From Viscum album (Eukaryota; Streptophyta; Magnoliopsida; Santalales; Viscaceae): a stretch of 64,000 nt of DNA. The notes below the pieces were generated by a model. That model worked only from the letters and a program-made list of their open reading frames with translations. It was not told where the DNA came from and did no database searches. Each line of letters opens with the position of its first letter. Positions within the stretch are counted from its first letter, which is position 1. Positions 9,628-20,256 of the stretch are shown here, piece after piece. The position numbers were made by a program, and so were the translations under genes. The DNA is taken from positions 1,901,484,644-1,901,548,643 of the forward strand of contig OY728163.1 in the NCBI GenBank assembly GCA_963277665.1, in the 5' to 3' direction.

Positions 9628-9951
9628 TGGTTCATTCCTTGGGACGTTGTGGGGATGTCACTAAGAGATGAATGGGTTAGGATTTACGGAAACAGTGTTA
9701 ATGGGTCTCGAGAGTGGCTCTCAAGCCAGGGAGTACAGTGATGGTGCGGCGACCGACGTATCCATTCACCAAGACCTTGATAACCCGCTTGTCGACTCAG
9801 CATGATGAGACACTTGTTTTAGGGAAAATTGGTTTGTGAATCACATAGAATTCAGTCTTTGATTCTCCTTCTTGAGTCAGCTCCCCCATCATTTTTATTG
9901 ATATATACATATATGCTCATCTGACCGTGGCACTCCTTGATAATATTCAGG
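9628..9951. other. Untranslated leader of the gypsy element
   Basis: This segment lies between the primer site and the gag start. I see no frame or structural element that I can name. Confidence 0.5.
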
Positions 9952-10690
9952 ATGTCTCCGCGAAGACAGCCAGCCATGATACCAGCTTTGGTTCGTGATG
10001 ATGACCTTGTGAGCTACGAGGCCAGAGTCCTGGACCCATCATGCGGTGCCCTTTCTCCGGGTGGGCTGGTAGCAGCACCCCCACCTGTTGAGCGGCAGAT
10101 AGTTTCAGCAGAGAAGGATGAGCTTGAGCGCAGCTTGAGTGCGCTCTGTGAGTTCCAGTGATAGAGACCGTTGAGGTTTAGTGGTTAGCTATACCCTCAG
10201 GCAGCCGAGGTTTGGCTAGAGACGGTGGTTCACCTTTTTAGGCTGGGGCAGACACCGACAGATCTTATTGTGTCTTTGGCCACCAGTCTTTTCCCGGATC
10301 AGCTTGGCGTTGGTGGAGTCTAGTGATTCAGCTTCTTGACGAGTCGTCTCTTTCGTGGAGCGACTTTCAGTTGTTGTTTTGTGAGGATTTTTCCCCTCCT
10401 TCTTACACTCCGTTCGGATCCAGGAGCCTCTACAGTTTCAGCTTGGAGGGATGACGGTGGCCGAGTACACGGCTAGTTTTGCAGACCGTGCACGCTTTTA
10501 CCCGGACATGGTCCCTGATGGAAACCCTCGAGCGCAAAATATTGAGCAGGGTCTCCGCAGAGAGATTCATGATTTTATCGTACCCTTGGTCATTCCCACT
10601 TATGCTGAGGTTCTATAGTAGGCATTGGTGATAGAGAGTTTCCTGTCACGCTCTACAGTTGGTGGTGGCTACAGGCATGATGGAGCCGAG
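9952..10690 (+). pseudogene. gag remnant (retrotransposon capsid protein), broken
   Basis: The frame opens at ATG 9952 (MSPRRQPAM) and has stops after codon 70. In the same frame it continues as AAEVWLETVVHLFRLGQTP and VSLATSLFP, which is the start of the Retrotrans_gag domain. It then shifts frame through SWSDFQLLFCEDFSPPSY. From 10451 it reads MTVAEYTASFADRARFYPDM, ending near TYAEVL at about 10614, the second half of that domain. Gag forms the particle in which the RNA is packaged. At least three stops and two frameshifts make it non-functional. No zinc knuckle follows. Family assignment is from these motifs. Confidence 0.8.
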
Positions 10691-11021
10691 ACGTCTGCCG
10701 CAACTAGCAGGAGTCAGCTGACAGAACCTCGACACAGGGTGACAAAGGGTGTTAGGTGTAACCCTGTTTCGGTAAAGTAGAAGGTGTGGGACCTTTCTTT
10801 AGTCGATGGTGTTGACTCCTTCAATTTCAAGCGTGTAAGAGGGCCTTGGTTGTGAGACATCGTCTGTGAAAACTTGCGTGACCAGATATCCTTGGGTGTT
10901 TCACCACATGGATATTCTGAAATTGGGAATCATTAGGCCTTGTCCAAGGTCCAAGCGGTGATTCCAGTCACAAAGTGCGACATAGATGTTTTATCAGGGA
11001 GGTGAGTTACCCCCGATAGCC
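10691..11021. other. Deletion scar region between gag and integrase remnants
   Basis: A complete gypsy element would have several kilobases of protease, reverse transcriptase, RNase H and integrase core here. Only about 330 bases are present and I recognise no domain in them, so a large internal deletion is inferred. Confidence 0.5.
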
Positions 11022-11160
11022 TTCGGGCCGTTTGAGACCGTGCAATGGGATGGCTAGGTTGTCTACCGCCTTGCCCAAACCCCAAAGTCTGGAGTGGGTG
11101 CACGATGTCTCCCATTTGGTTTACCTGAGAAGAAGTGCACGTGTTCCTATGCACGTCATT
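11022..11160 (+). pseudogene. Integrase C-terminal tail of a gypsy polyprotein, broken
   Basis: FGPFETVQWDG, a stop at 11055, and VVYRLA are followed after a +1 shift near 11070 by VHDVSHLVYLRR and VPMHVI. This matches the end of plant gypsy integrases, where a GPF...YRLALP segment is followed by HDVFHVS.LR. In an intact element this part follows the catalytic core and helps target integration. Only about 45 residues remain, with one stop and one frameshift. Confidence 0.78.
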
Positions 11161-11312
11161 GGAGAGGGCAGACCTCGTGTGAAAGGATCAAACCCTTGGG
11201 TCACTGTGCAGTGACGTGGGACTGTGCAAGAGTTCTTTTGGGTATGGGAGAGCCAGGTGCAGGCTTAGTACCCTGAGTTGTTCCCCGGTTTTGCTTTTCG
11301 GGGACAAAAATC
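11161..11312. other. 3' untranslated part of the internal region
   Basis: The tail after the integrase remnant contains the inverted stretch CCCCGG...TTCGGGG (11284-11303). I see no frame. Confidence 0.4.
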
Positions 11313-11328
11313 ATGAAGGAGGGAATGA
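11313..11328 (+). promoter_or_regulatory. Polypurine tract of the gypsy element
   Basis: GAAGGAGGGAATGA lies directly upstream of the 3' LTR start and is the expected primer for plus-strand DNA synthesis. Confidence 0.75.
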
Positions 11329-12882
11329 TGACAGAACCCAGTTTTTGGCTGTAAAAGATTTTGGAATATTCTTGATGTTATTCTAGGGAAGCGCCTTCAG
11401 ACGGCGTGCGATTCTGAGCTCCGGTGTGGCCGGAATTGAGTTTTCAGTGTGTTCACACTGAGAATGCCAAATTAATGGGATAACTCCAAAATGGAGCGTT
11501 GGATCAGATATCTGAGTTTACGGATGGGTTCGGAATGAGGCGTTTACCCTAAGAACGACATAAAACTTGTCTGTACGGGACGTTTGGACCCCTCGCTCGC
11601 TTTCGAAGTAAGGAACAGATAACTTTAATAATTAAGTTATTTGTTTAATGGATTAACTCAAGTATCTCTTAAACGATGGCTCGGATTGGAAAAATGAGGG
11701 CATTTTTGAGTCCGTAGCATGTCATTTACCCTAGGGGGGTATTGTTTTTGTGCGCGCGGCTCGTTTGTGTGAAATGGCCCCGTGGGCGTTTTCGTAATTA
11801 GGCGGCCCGGGTGCTAAGTTTAATAACTGTTGATCGGGCTCTCAGATTAAAAATTCAAGACCTTCTTTGCACTCAGAGCGTGATTTTTACCATATTGGAG
11901 GCGTAACCCCGACCCCGTCGGGATTTTCGGATGTGGGTTTATTTGAGGGTCGAAATAATTAAATTTTTTAATTATTTTGTTTATTTATTTAAACAAACCA
12001 TCCCCCTTTCCTTCTCCTTTGCATCCCCTGGTGGAAGAAGGAGCTCGAACCAAGGATCTCTCCATCAATCTCTCCTCCTCTATCCTCTCTGAGGTGTTGC
12101 GGGCGGCCGACGAATCGACGGCAAAGCTTCGGGCTTAGTCCCATGAGGTAGGATCTTGCATCATTTTTAAATTCTCACACCTCCATTTTAACTCAATATT
12201 CTGCATGTATCTTTTGTTAAATCTCCAATAAAATAACACATATTCATAGTATAATTTATAATCTATCCAACGCATTTTTCGGTTCTAAAATATGAGACCC
12301 GACGCGCTCGCAATCACCCGCTGAAGGTTGCGGGTTTTGTTTGTTTTTCTGGCCGGTTTGGAGTGTCTGGCCGGTTCACGGTGGTAGGACCGGGTGTCGG
12401 AGGCGGCGGTCCACAGAGGCTGCAGGCAAGTTGGCGGTTCACATCCGCGGGTGGCTGGGCGAGCCGGACGACAAGCAGAGGGGGGCCAGGGATCTGGAGG
12501 TGGACCGGCGGCTTTCCCAGGAAGCGCGGCTTGGGTCTTCAGCGGCTGAGGTGGCCGAGCAGCAGGCCGAGAACTGCAGGCGAGGTCGGAGGGCCTTCAG
12601 TATGGAGCTATGGTGAGACTAGGCGACGACCGGTTGGAGGGAAGGGCATCTCCGGGCGAGGGCGGCGAGCAGCAGGGAGCTGTGGCGAGGCCGGTCTTCG
12701 GCGACCAGGGTCGCAGGGGAGGAGGACCCTGCGGGTCATCGAGGTGAAGAAGATGACCAAAAAAGAGAATAGATAAAAAAAATGGACCCGCGGGATTGAA
12801 AAAAAAAAGAAGAATAAAATTATAGGAGTGTGCAGCGGAAATAGGAAAAAATAGGGGAATTAAAAATAAAATATAAGTTTAA

Positions 12883-12891
<9 letters not shown>

Positions 12892-12952
<61 letters not shown>
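12892..12952. repeat. (AAT/TTA)n microsatellite in the 3' LTR
   Basis: This is the counterpart of 921-961 and is longer by about 20 bases. Confidence 0.9.
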
Positions 12953-12953
<1 letters not shown>

Positions 12954-13309
12954 GAGAAATGATTTATAATTAATAAATCATAGACCGGGCGTCGGTCTTG
13001 CGTGTCGTCAGTAGTGACGCTTCCCTTAAATTGATACAAAAATTTTGAGATGGTTTTAAGAATTTTTAATTCCCGAAACGAGGGGCCTCGGAGGCGCGAC
13101 ACATCTTTAACTGAATTGACGTTTTTTCGGGGATCTTGTATTGGATGGCGCGGATGCATCTGACGTCCGTTTTGAGCGCCATCAGCAGTGTTGGGACCCG
13201 GGTGCCAGGGTGATGATTTCCAGGGTGGTTTCCAGTGTTGAAGCTGGAGTTGAGGTGTGGGCCCCACGGCCCGCCTTTTGAGCTGCGAGCAGCGTTTAGT
13301 GACTTTCTC

Positions 13310-13845
13310 ATCGAGCGTCTGTTCGGTGCGTGCGAGCAGTAGATTCTGGATGTTTTTCTGAGGGGATTTCAATGGTGCAATTTGTCCGCTCTAATTCTGC
13401 ACGCCAGTACGGGCCCCATGAGGGCTGTTTCGGGAGATGACGGTGATTTCCAGCATTATCACCGGGTGTCCGTTTTGGACAAGTGAATTGTCCAACCAGT
13501 GTTCTTTTTTCTAGAGGATCACAACTGTGTGATCTATTCATTGTGTTTCAGGATCAGGATGTGGGTCCCACGAAGCACCGCTTGTGTACGGTTCACCAGA
13601 ATGCATTTTTTTTTCGGATATCTGTTGTGCTCAAGTGAGCATTCTTTTTGACATGTCTTCCCGAGGAGATCACAATGGTGTGATGCGCCTTACTATTTTC
13701 GGGGTCCAGGCTTGGGATCACAGGACCTCGTTCGGGCATAAGGCGGTGTTGGTCACTTTTCCGTTGGATATCCATTTCAGGCAAGTAAATATCTTATCTC
13801 ACATGTTTTTCTACAAGGATTACAATGGTGCAATCCGTTGGGATG
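13310..13845 (+). repeat. Four diverged ~150-bp tandem repeats, 3' LTR copy
   Basis: The CAATGGTGCAAT-like motif occurs at 13370, 13522, 13673 and 13823 (steps 152, 151 and 150), matching the set at 1315-1850. Confidence 0.7.
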
Positions 13846-14670
13846 TGTAGAGTCTCTTTTGAGATCTCATCAAATGTGGGAACAAGAAAGGTGTACCGGT
13901 GGCAGTTTTTCTACCGTGTTTGTAGCAGACACTTGGCGTGTGAACGCGTTCACTCCTGGGAGAGTGATATCGGTGTTTAATGAGATGTGGTTGGCTGCAC
14001 CTCAGCCTTTGAGGTGGCAGGTTGGAGTTGTTACGTTACGCCTTCGTGTTGATGTTGAGTGATGTGTGCAGGTTAGCCTTTGGGCTGGAGACGTGGTATA
14101 CTGCGGGAGTATATGGGAAAGCTAGGAGGTACATGTGGATGTTGGTCCCAGAGAATGTGTGTGCGCTTGGTTGTGATTGAGATGAGTCCACACGTCGTGT
14201 GGGCCCCACGTGTGTGTCGTGTTCTGCTTTGCGTACTTTGACCTCTCGTGACATAGAGGGTCCCTCTGTGCTCGTTGGTTTGACCAGCAGGGTGGAGTTT
14301 CCCCTGGCCCGATGATCTTTTGTTTCACCAGAAGGGTTGAGTGGTCTCCCCTGGTTTCGTTCTCGATGGTTTGGCCGATAGAGATGGTTTGGTTCCTCTG
14401 TTTCTTCATCTATGTGGGGTTTTAGTACCATGCCCCTTTCACCGGACTGCGGTACCATTTGCGACTACGGGTGTTTGTACAGTGTGGTTGTTTTCCCCAC
14501 TTTTTGGGATGAGTATTCTGAGTCTGCTTCGACAGTGACTCCGCGGATTGGAGCGTGATCTCCCTAAGAGGTCAGGGGTCTTTCTCTCGTTCCTTCGTGT
14601 TCATTGGTAGAGTTCTTGTGGATTCGTTGTGACCAACACTTTACACAGGCACCGATACTTTACCCAGGAG

Positions 14671-14859
14671 GTTGTTTATAGTAGGGATAAGGTTGTTTCC
14701 AGCAGGGCTGAGGTTGTTTCTAGCAGGGCTGAGGTTGTTTCCAGTTAGTCTGAGGTTATTTCCAACAGGACTGAGGTTGTTTCCAGCAGGGATGAGGTGG
14801 TTTCCAGGAAGGATGAGGTGGTTTCCAGAAGGGTTGAGGTTGTATCGAGCAGGGCTCGC
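14671..14859 (+). repeat. 21-bp minisatellite, 9 units, 3' LTR copy
   Basis: Nine units close to GTTGTTTCCAGCAGGGCTGAG, one more than in the 5' LTR. Confidence 0.9.
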
Positions 14860-14947
14860 TAGTGGGTTACCATCCAGCAGGGATGACCAATACAGTGGTG
14901 TTCACCGAGCAGTACCATCCTGTAGGGATGACCAGAGCAGTTCTGGG

Positions 14948-15190
14948 CTTACCTCCAGCGGGGCAGGGCAATGGTCCCTGATGTTGTGCTTACCTCCAGC
15001 GGGGCTGGGAAGTGGTACCCGATGCCGGGCTTACCTCTAGCGGGGCTGGGTAGTGGTCCCCGATACCGGGCTTACCTCCAGCTAGGCTGGGCAGTGGTCC
15101 CCGATGCCGGGCTTACCTCCAGCTGGGCTAGGCAGTGGTCCATGATACAGTGTTACCTTTATCTAGGCTAGGCAGTGGTCCCGTCGCCGA
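14948..15190 (+). repeat. 41-bp minisatellite, 6 units, 3' LTR copy
   Basis: Six units with CTTACCTCCAGC and GGCAGTGGTCCC cores, matching 8036-8278. Confidence 0.88.
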
Positions 15191-17453
15191 CATTAGCTGG
15201 TCACCCTCTAGTGGATTACCCTGTTACGGGACTAGGCAGTGTGGCACCGGTCGAATCTTGCTGGGTCTCCCAATAGTGGGAACTCGTCGACTTCCAGGGA
15301 CCCTCCAGTGGGGCTGGGCAGGAGGTATCCTGTCGACTTTCAGCAGACCTCTCGACTACGGGGCAGTGACATGGTGTGGTTTGACATTCCCCCAGAACTC
15401 TCAAGTACAAGGGGCACTGTCCCCCATCGAGATGCATCCTTGTGACACGACATAAAACCGTGGGGCGAGTCAGTGCCGCCAAAAGCGGATAGTGTCGAGG
15501 GGTGGTGGTTTCAGCCCCTTAACTTGTAGTTCGAGGCAGACGTGCGGGATGCTGGGCATCGATGTTGTTTACTTCTGGGACTGTTCGCTACTCATTTTCA
15601 TGTGCTGAGCTAGGTGATGGAGATCCTCTTACGATCTTGTTTGGGCTTCTTGATTGAGCATATGGACTTGTATATACCTTGTTATAGTACCCACTTCTTG
15701 GGTTTGGTTACTCTCCGTCCTGGAGAGGTGAAGACACACGGGGTATTCCATGTGCTTTCCATGTCTAGCTTCTCGTGGTTGGATGAGTCTACTCTCTTGC
15801 TATAGATGGTGAAGACTCGATGAGAAGTTCATCTTCTCACCGTTTCCAACTCCTTGTGTCTAGACGAGTCTATCTCCTTTCTTTTGTTGGGTTCAGCTGG
15901 ACTCTTTACTGTTACTCTTCACTGCACTTTCATTTGTACTCCTTTACTTTTCCATGTTCGATCTACTGCTCACCCTTTGGTACCTCCTTTGTTGCTCCCT
16001 CGAGCCTTCGGGGTATCCTACTGAGTATTTTTATACTCACCTCCGCTTTGGCTTTGCCCACACTTGGTGTACCCTTGCAGACGACAGACAGGTTGGTCAT
16101 GACTCCAGCAGAGCTTAGGAGGTCGAGAGCTTGGACCGCATGTCGTGGTCGGAGTCTGGTTCTAGGTGGCAGACCCTTCTAGCTATTTTTCTTTTGTTTA
16201 CCTATTGCCGGGTTGTGGCACTTTTTTAGTTGGGCGTGTGTTTTTTCCCTTTTAATTTTCAGTTACTTTCAGCACTTGCTTTGTACTGTTAGAGGTCGAT
16301 GCACTTTGTGGTTTATTTATGGCAGTTTCCTTATACTTTACTTCACTTTTCTCTTTTACTCTGCACTTTTTCATTGAGTGTGATGTGTGTGTGTGTGTAT
16401 AGGTACTTATGCAAAGGCCTCCCTGAGTTATTGTGCCTTCGGTGCTGGTCTCCAGCCCCTAGCCTATGGAGGCGGGCTTGGGGTAGTTGCGGCTCGATCC
16501 CGGGTAGGGTTGGGTCATGAAAAAGGATATAGATTATTTTTTGTCCTATGCTTTAACATTTCTGAATCAAAGTAAATTATTTCTATTTTTCCTTATAGGA
16601 CTGAAGTATTGTTTAATAATGGAGAAATTCATGTTTATGTGATTAAGAATAAAAAATGATTAATTTAAATATCTATATACAAGGGATTCAACGCTTATGA
16701 TATATTTACAGATAATGAAATTTTTAAATTTATTAATACACTTTTGATTATGGTATTACATTGGGAATCAATTTTTTTCGAATGATTAATATTTTACCTT
16801 TTTGTTTATCATGTAAAAATGTTATTTGAAGAGGATTTCAGTTTTCATTTTGTGGATGTAATTTTAAAAGTATGTATAATTATTATGCTTTATATTAATG
16901 AATCATAAAGATATAAATCATATATTTTATTTTTGGAATAATGTATGAAGGAATAATATAAAAAAAATGTTCAATGGTTTAAGAAGAATGTTGAATGAAT
17001 GATGTGTTTATTTATTATTTTGTCAAAATTTATGATAATATTTTATTTTAAAAAAATTGTAAATCATGGAATGAATATGGTTTTATAGATAGTATTTTTT
17101 CCATTCGTAAATTTCGAAAAATATTTTATATAAAATCAATACTGCTTAAAATTGGTAAAATTGATATTATTTATAATGAAAATGTAACGAATAATTTAAT
17201 TACATTAAAAAATTTATTAGGGGAATAATTTGTTTAATTTTTTAAACATAAGTTTAATTTAATTGCTGTTATTTTTGTTTTATATGATCTTATAATTTTA
17301 TGTAATTTTGGGTTCACAATTATTATGATGAAAAATAAATCATATGAGATAACATGTGGGGACTAAACATTTCTCTAATGTTACAAATATTAAATTTATT
17401 TTTTAGTATGTTTCTCACATTTGCGTAATTTTATAAAAATTATAATAATATAG

Positions 17454-17585
17454 TTTTTTTTTTGAAAATTACAACCCATATAATGGGTGAAAACTCATCG
17501 TGTATAGAAGGACCGTATGGATCAAACCCACAAAATGGATGAAAAGGCTTCAACATATACCATTGGCCTACAAAACGTTCTAGTT
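17454..17585 (-). mobile_element. tRNA-derived SINE, copy 1
   Basis: On the minus strand the order is: a box-A-like stretch (GTAGGCCAATGG), a box-B-like stretch (GGGTTTGATCCATAC), a body ending GGGTTGTAATTTTC, and an A-run (T-run at 17454-17462 on the + strand). It aligns over about 120 bases with the copy at 25907-26037. Boxes A and B are the internal RNA polymerase III promoter of tRNA-derived SINEs. I could not define a clear target duplication. Confidence 0.62.
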
Positions 17586-19886
17586 AGTATATATATATAT
17601 TTAAGAATTAAACTCTATAATATAAAAATATTATGTTAGTTTTTCTAACATATGTTTATCATATTGATATCCATGAGATTAGAAAATTTTTTTGTGATTA
17701 AGTTTTTTATGTTTTTTCAGAAAATGATTACTATTTCGGTAACCATGTATGGTTAAGGGAAATATAAAACAATGGAATTTTTTTTAGAAATAAAATATGA
17801 GTTAAATATTGGCGACATATATTATTTATAGTGATTCAAGTTATTTATAAAAATAATTGGTATATCTTTAATATTATGTGATTATAAACATTACCTTTTT
17901 TATGACATATTAAGAGTTATTGATTTATTTGAAGACAAATGTTGATTATTTTCTTAATACAATGTTTTAACATCCAACAAATTTATTGGATTCAGTTTTA
18001 GTCTATAATATTTTGAGTAAATATATGGTCTTTTATTTGTTGAATGATCTATATTGAACATTGGGTACTATTGATAAATTTGGAGACTAATTTAGTTTTT
18101 CCTTATATAGAGGTTGATTATTTTTATATATTTACATTATCTTATACTAAAAATTATTGTTTTGGTTTATGAATAAAGAAAATAATAATTTATAGTTATA
18201 CTTTACTATATTTGTCGATCCATAGAATATTATGATGCATCGAGTATGAAAAAATCATGGTGAACACTCGTTTTTTAGAACAATGTGAGGATGAAAAAAT
18301 AATTTTCAAGTAAGTATATTTTTTTATGTTTTGGCCTATTTAGTAAAATAATACCTCAACTTAAAAAAAAATATTTTTGGAAAAAAAATTAATACATTTA
18401 TTTTTATTACGGAGGAATGAATAAACTTTTATCTCATCACAAAAATACGATATTATGATGATTATCAATTAAATACTATGTTCCCTTTCAGTCTCCATCA
18501 GAAAATGATTGTTATAATTATATTCTATGTATATATTTTAACTTTCCCCTCATCAAAATCCTATTTTTTGTGGCCTTCATATTTTACATTCATGTTTTTA
18601 TGAATATCTTCAACTAAACATTTATACGATGTGGGGTCCTAGAAAAAAATATTTTGAAGAGTCAATCCCCTATTTTTATCCTAATTTTAAATTTTGAGAA
18701 AATGATTTATTAAATTCGTGATAATATAAAATCATGATGTTTTAAAATTAATCAACGTGTTTAGTATAATAAAAGATACTACACATCTAGTTTAATCAAA
18801 TAACCATATATGTTTATGTATTTCTTATAAAAAAGTTATTGGACTGATGGAAATGAATGTGATGAACTAAATTATGAAAATAAGGATTAAATTTTTTTAT
18901 AATAAGAATTTTTTTGTCGTATTTTAATATAAATGGAAAATTAAATCCAACTAGATATAAAGTATTTTTTATGAAAAAATTATTTTGTATACCCAAAATG
19001 GTGTTTTATCTTAATAAATTAAAATAATCACTACTGGTGAATGATCATAATTAAATTTAAATATTATGTATTATATAGGTTTTTTAATTCCTTCAATATG
19101 TGTGATAGTCTTATGATAGGAATAAATTAATTTTAAGTATACATGTTATATTTTTAAAAAAAGAACTTTTATAGCATTTTAATGGTGAAACTATTTTGAA
19201 AAAAATTGGCATAATAAAAAATTGTATTTGAAAAAATGAAATTAATTTTTCAAATAATATTATGCATATAATATTAGGGTTAATTTTTTTCTATTTATGA
19301 TAAGTTTCATTTATTGATGAATAGTTAGAAATATTGAATGTTAATTGAAAACGAACTGTTCATACAAATAATTAATAATGATAAATTATATTCTAAATTG
19401 GTTTTAAAGTCACTTTAGATATATTATAAATTTAATAATCCAATTTAGGTCATTAAAATCATTATTATATTGAATTTAAAAAAAACATTTCAAACATTTG
19501 AAAATATTTATTTTCGAAACCTACTTTCTCATATCATCTATGGGTATTTGATTTGATATTGATAAAATAGAATCCATTTCTAGAATTTGGAGGTCGAAAT
19601 TAAATTTTATGGTTATTTTTATTTTTATTCATAAAATAGTGACCATGTAAGAAAATGATTTTCCTTAGTAAAGGTAAAATAATTAAACATGATAAAGATA
19701 AATGGTAAAAGTGTAAAATAACTAAAAACTAAAAATTTAAATTATTAGTTGACATTTTTCATAAACATTACCAGCCTTTAAATAATTAATTTTTAGTCAA
19801 CATTTTTAAAATTAATTAATCCCCATTGAGGTCATCTTATGTAATAAAATGATAATTATTTAATCACTTATAACCACCCATCCTCA

Positions 19887-20055
19887 TATATAAATACCAC
19901 TCCCCACCACCCCTATCATCTCACAAGGATTGAAATCCTAAAATCTCTACCAAGCCCTATCCTCCTCACTCTCCCAGTTTCTATGTTCTACATTTCTCAA
20001 TAAAATACCACTTCCAAGGTCTTTAAGGGTTCCTCTAAGCATGTGGTATTCAAAG
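19887..20055 (+). promoter_or_regulatory. Promoter-like segment, possibly an LTR end with a decayed primer site
   Basis: TATATAAATA at 19887-19896 is followed about 30 bases on by a pyrimidine-rich start-site-like context (catctcacaagg), then CTCAATAAAATA at about 19998. At about 20042 the sequence TGGTATTCAAAG resembles a primer binding site TGGTATCAAAG with one extra T. Together this looks like the U3-R-U5 end of an LTR. No partner LTR was found, so it could equally be a chance or cellular promoter. Confidence 0.35.
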
Positions 20056-20251
20056 GGTTTTTTTCACAAAGAACCAATCTCATTTTATATTCTTCTTCTT
20101 TTTTATACAGACCACCTTCATCAATTGGGTAATTTTATATCCATAATAATTTATATACTAGAGTTTTATTATTTAATTTAATATATTATATCAATTTAAT
20201 TTAAAATAACCTCTTATTAAATGAAATGAAAACATTGAAAAAATTATGGTA

Positions 20252-20256
20252 GTTAA
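20252..20256. repeat. Candidate 5-bp target duplication GTTAA, left
   Basis: GTTAA here and at 34119-34123 flank the minus-strand element. The right boundary is firm, and the left one fits where the LTR alignment runs out. Confidence 0.55.

Larger units (their letters stand above)
1..16523 (+). mobile_element. Ty3/gypsy-type LTR retrotransposon with ~5.2-kb LTRs, left end outside the window
   Basis: The sequence from base 1 reappears from about 11957 onward, and the sequence at 7084-9613 reappears at about 14020-16523, so these are two LTRs of one element. A primer binding site follows the left LTR at 9616 and a purine tract precedes the right LTR at 11329. Between them lie only a decayed gag and the integrase tail, both in the same orientation. 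The gag and integrase remnants place it in Ty3/gypsy. The LTRs differ at many positions and by indels, so the insertion is not recent. The start of the 5' LTR is outside the window, so the target duplication cannot be checked. A CACTA transposon sits inside the 5' LTR. The element is non-autonomous today. Confidence 0.88.
11329..16523 (+). repeat. 3' LTR of the gypsy element (~5.2 kb)
   Basis: The start TGACAGAACCC is placed by analogy with the TGTCACACCC starts further right in the window; a start three bases earlier (TGATGACAG) is possible. The end is placed where similarity with the 5' LTR stops, at 'gtcatgaaaa'. It contains the same internal repeats as the 5' LTR and the empty CACTA target near 14017-14022. 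The first ~630 bases (11329-11956) correspond to the part of the 5' LTR outside the window. Confidence 0.87.
16524..20251. other. AT-rich DNA flanking the gypsy element
   Basis: This block is very AT-rich, with no frame over about 60 codons that I would trust. It holds a SINE copy (17454-17585) and a promoter-like segment near its right end (19887-20055). The rest shows no repeat partner that I can find in the window. It may be very old retroelement sequence. Confidence 0.5.
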
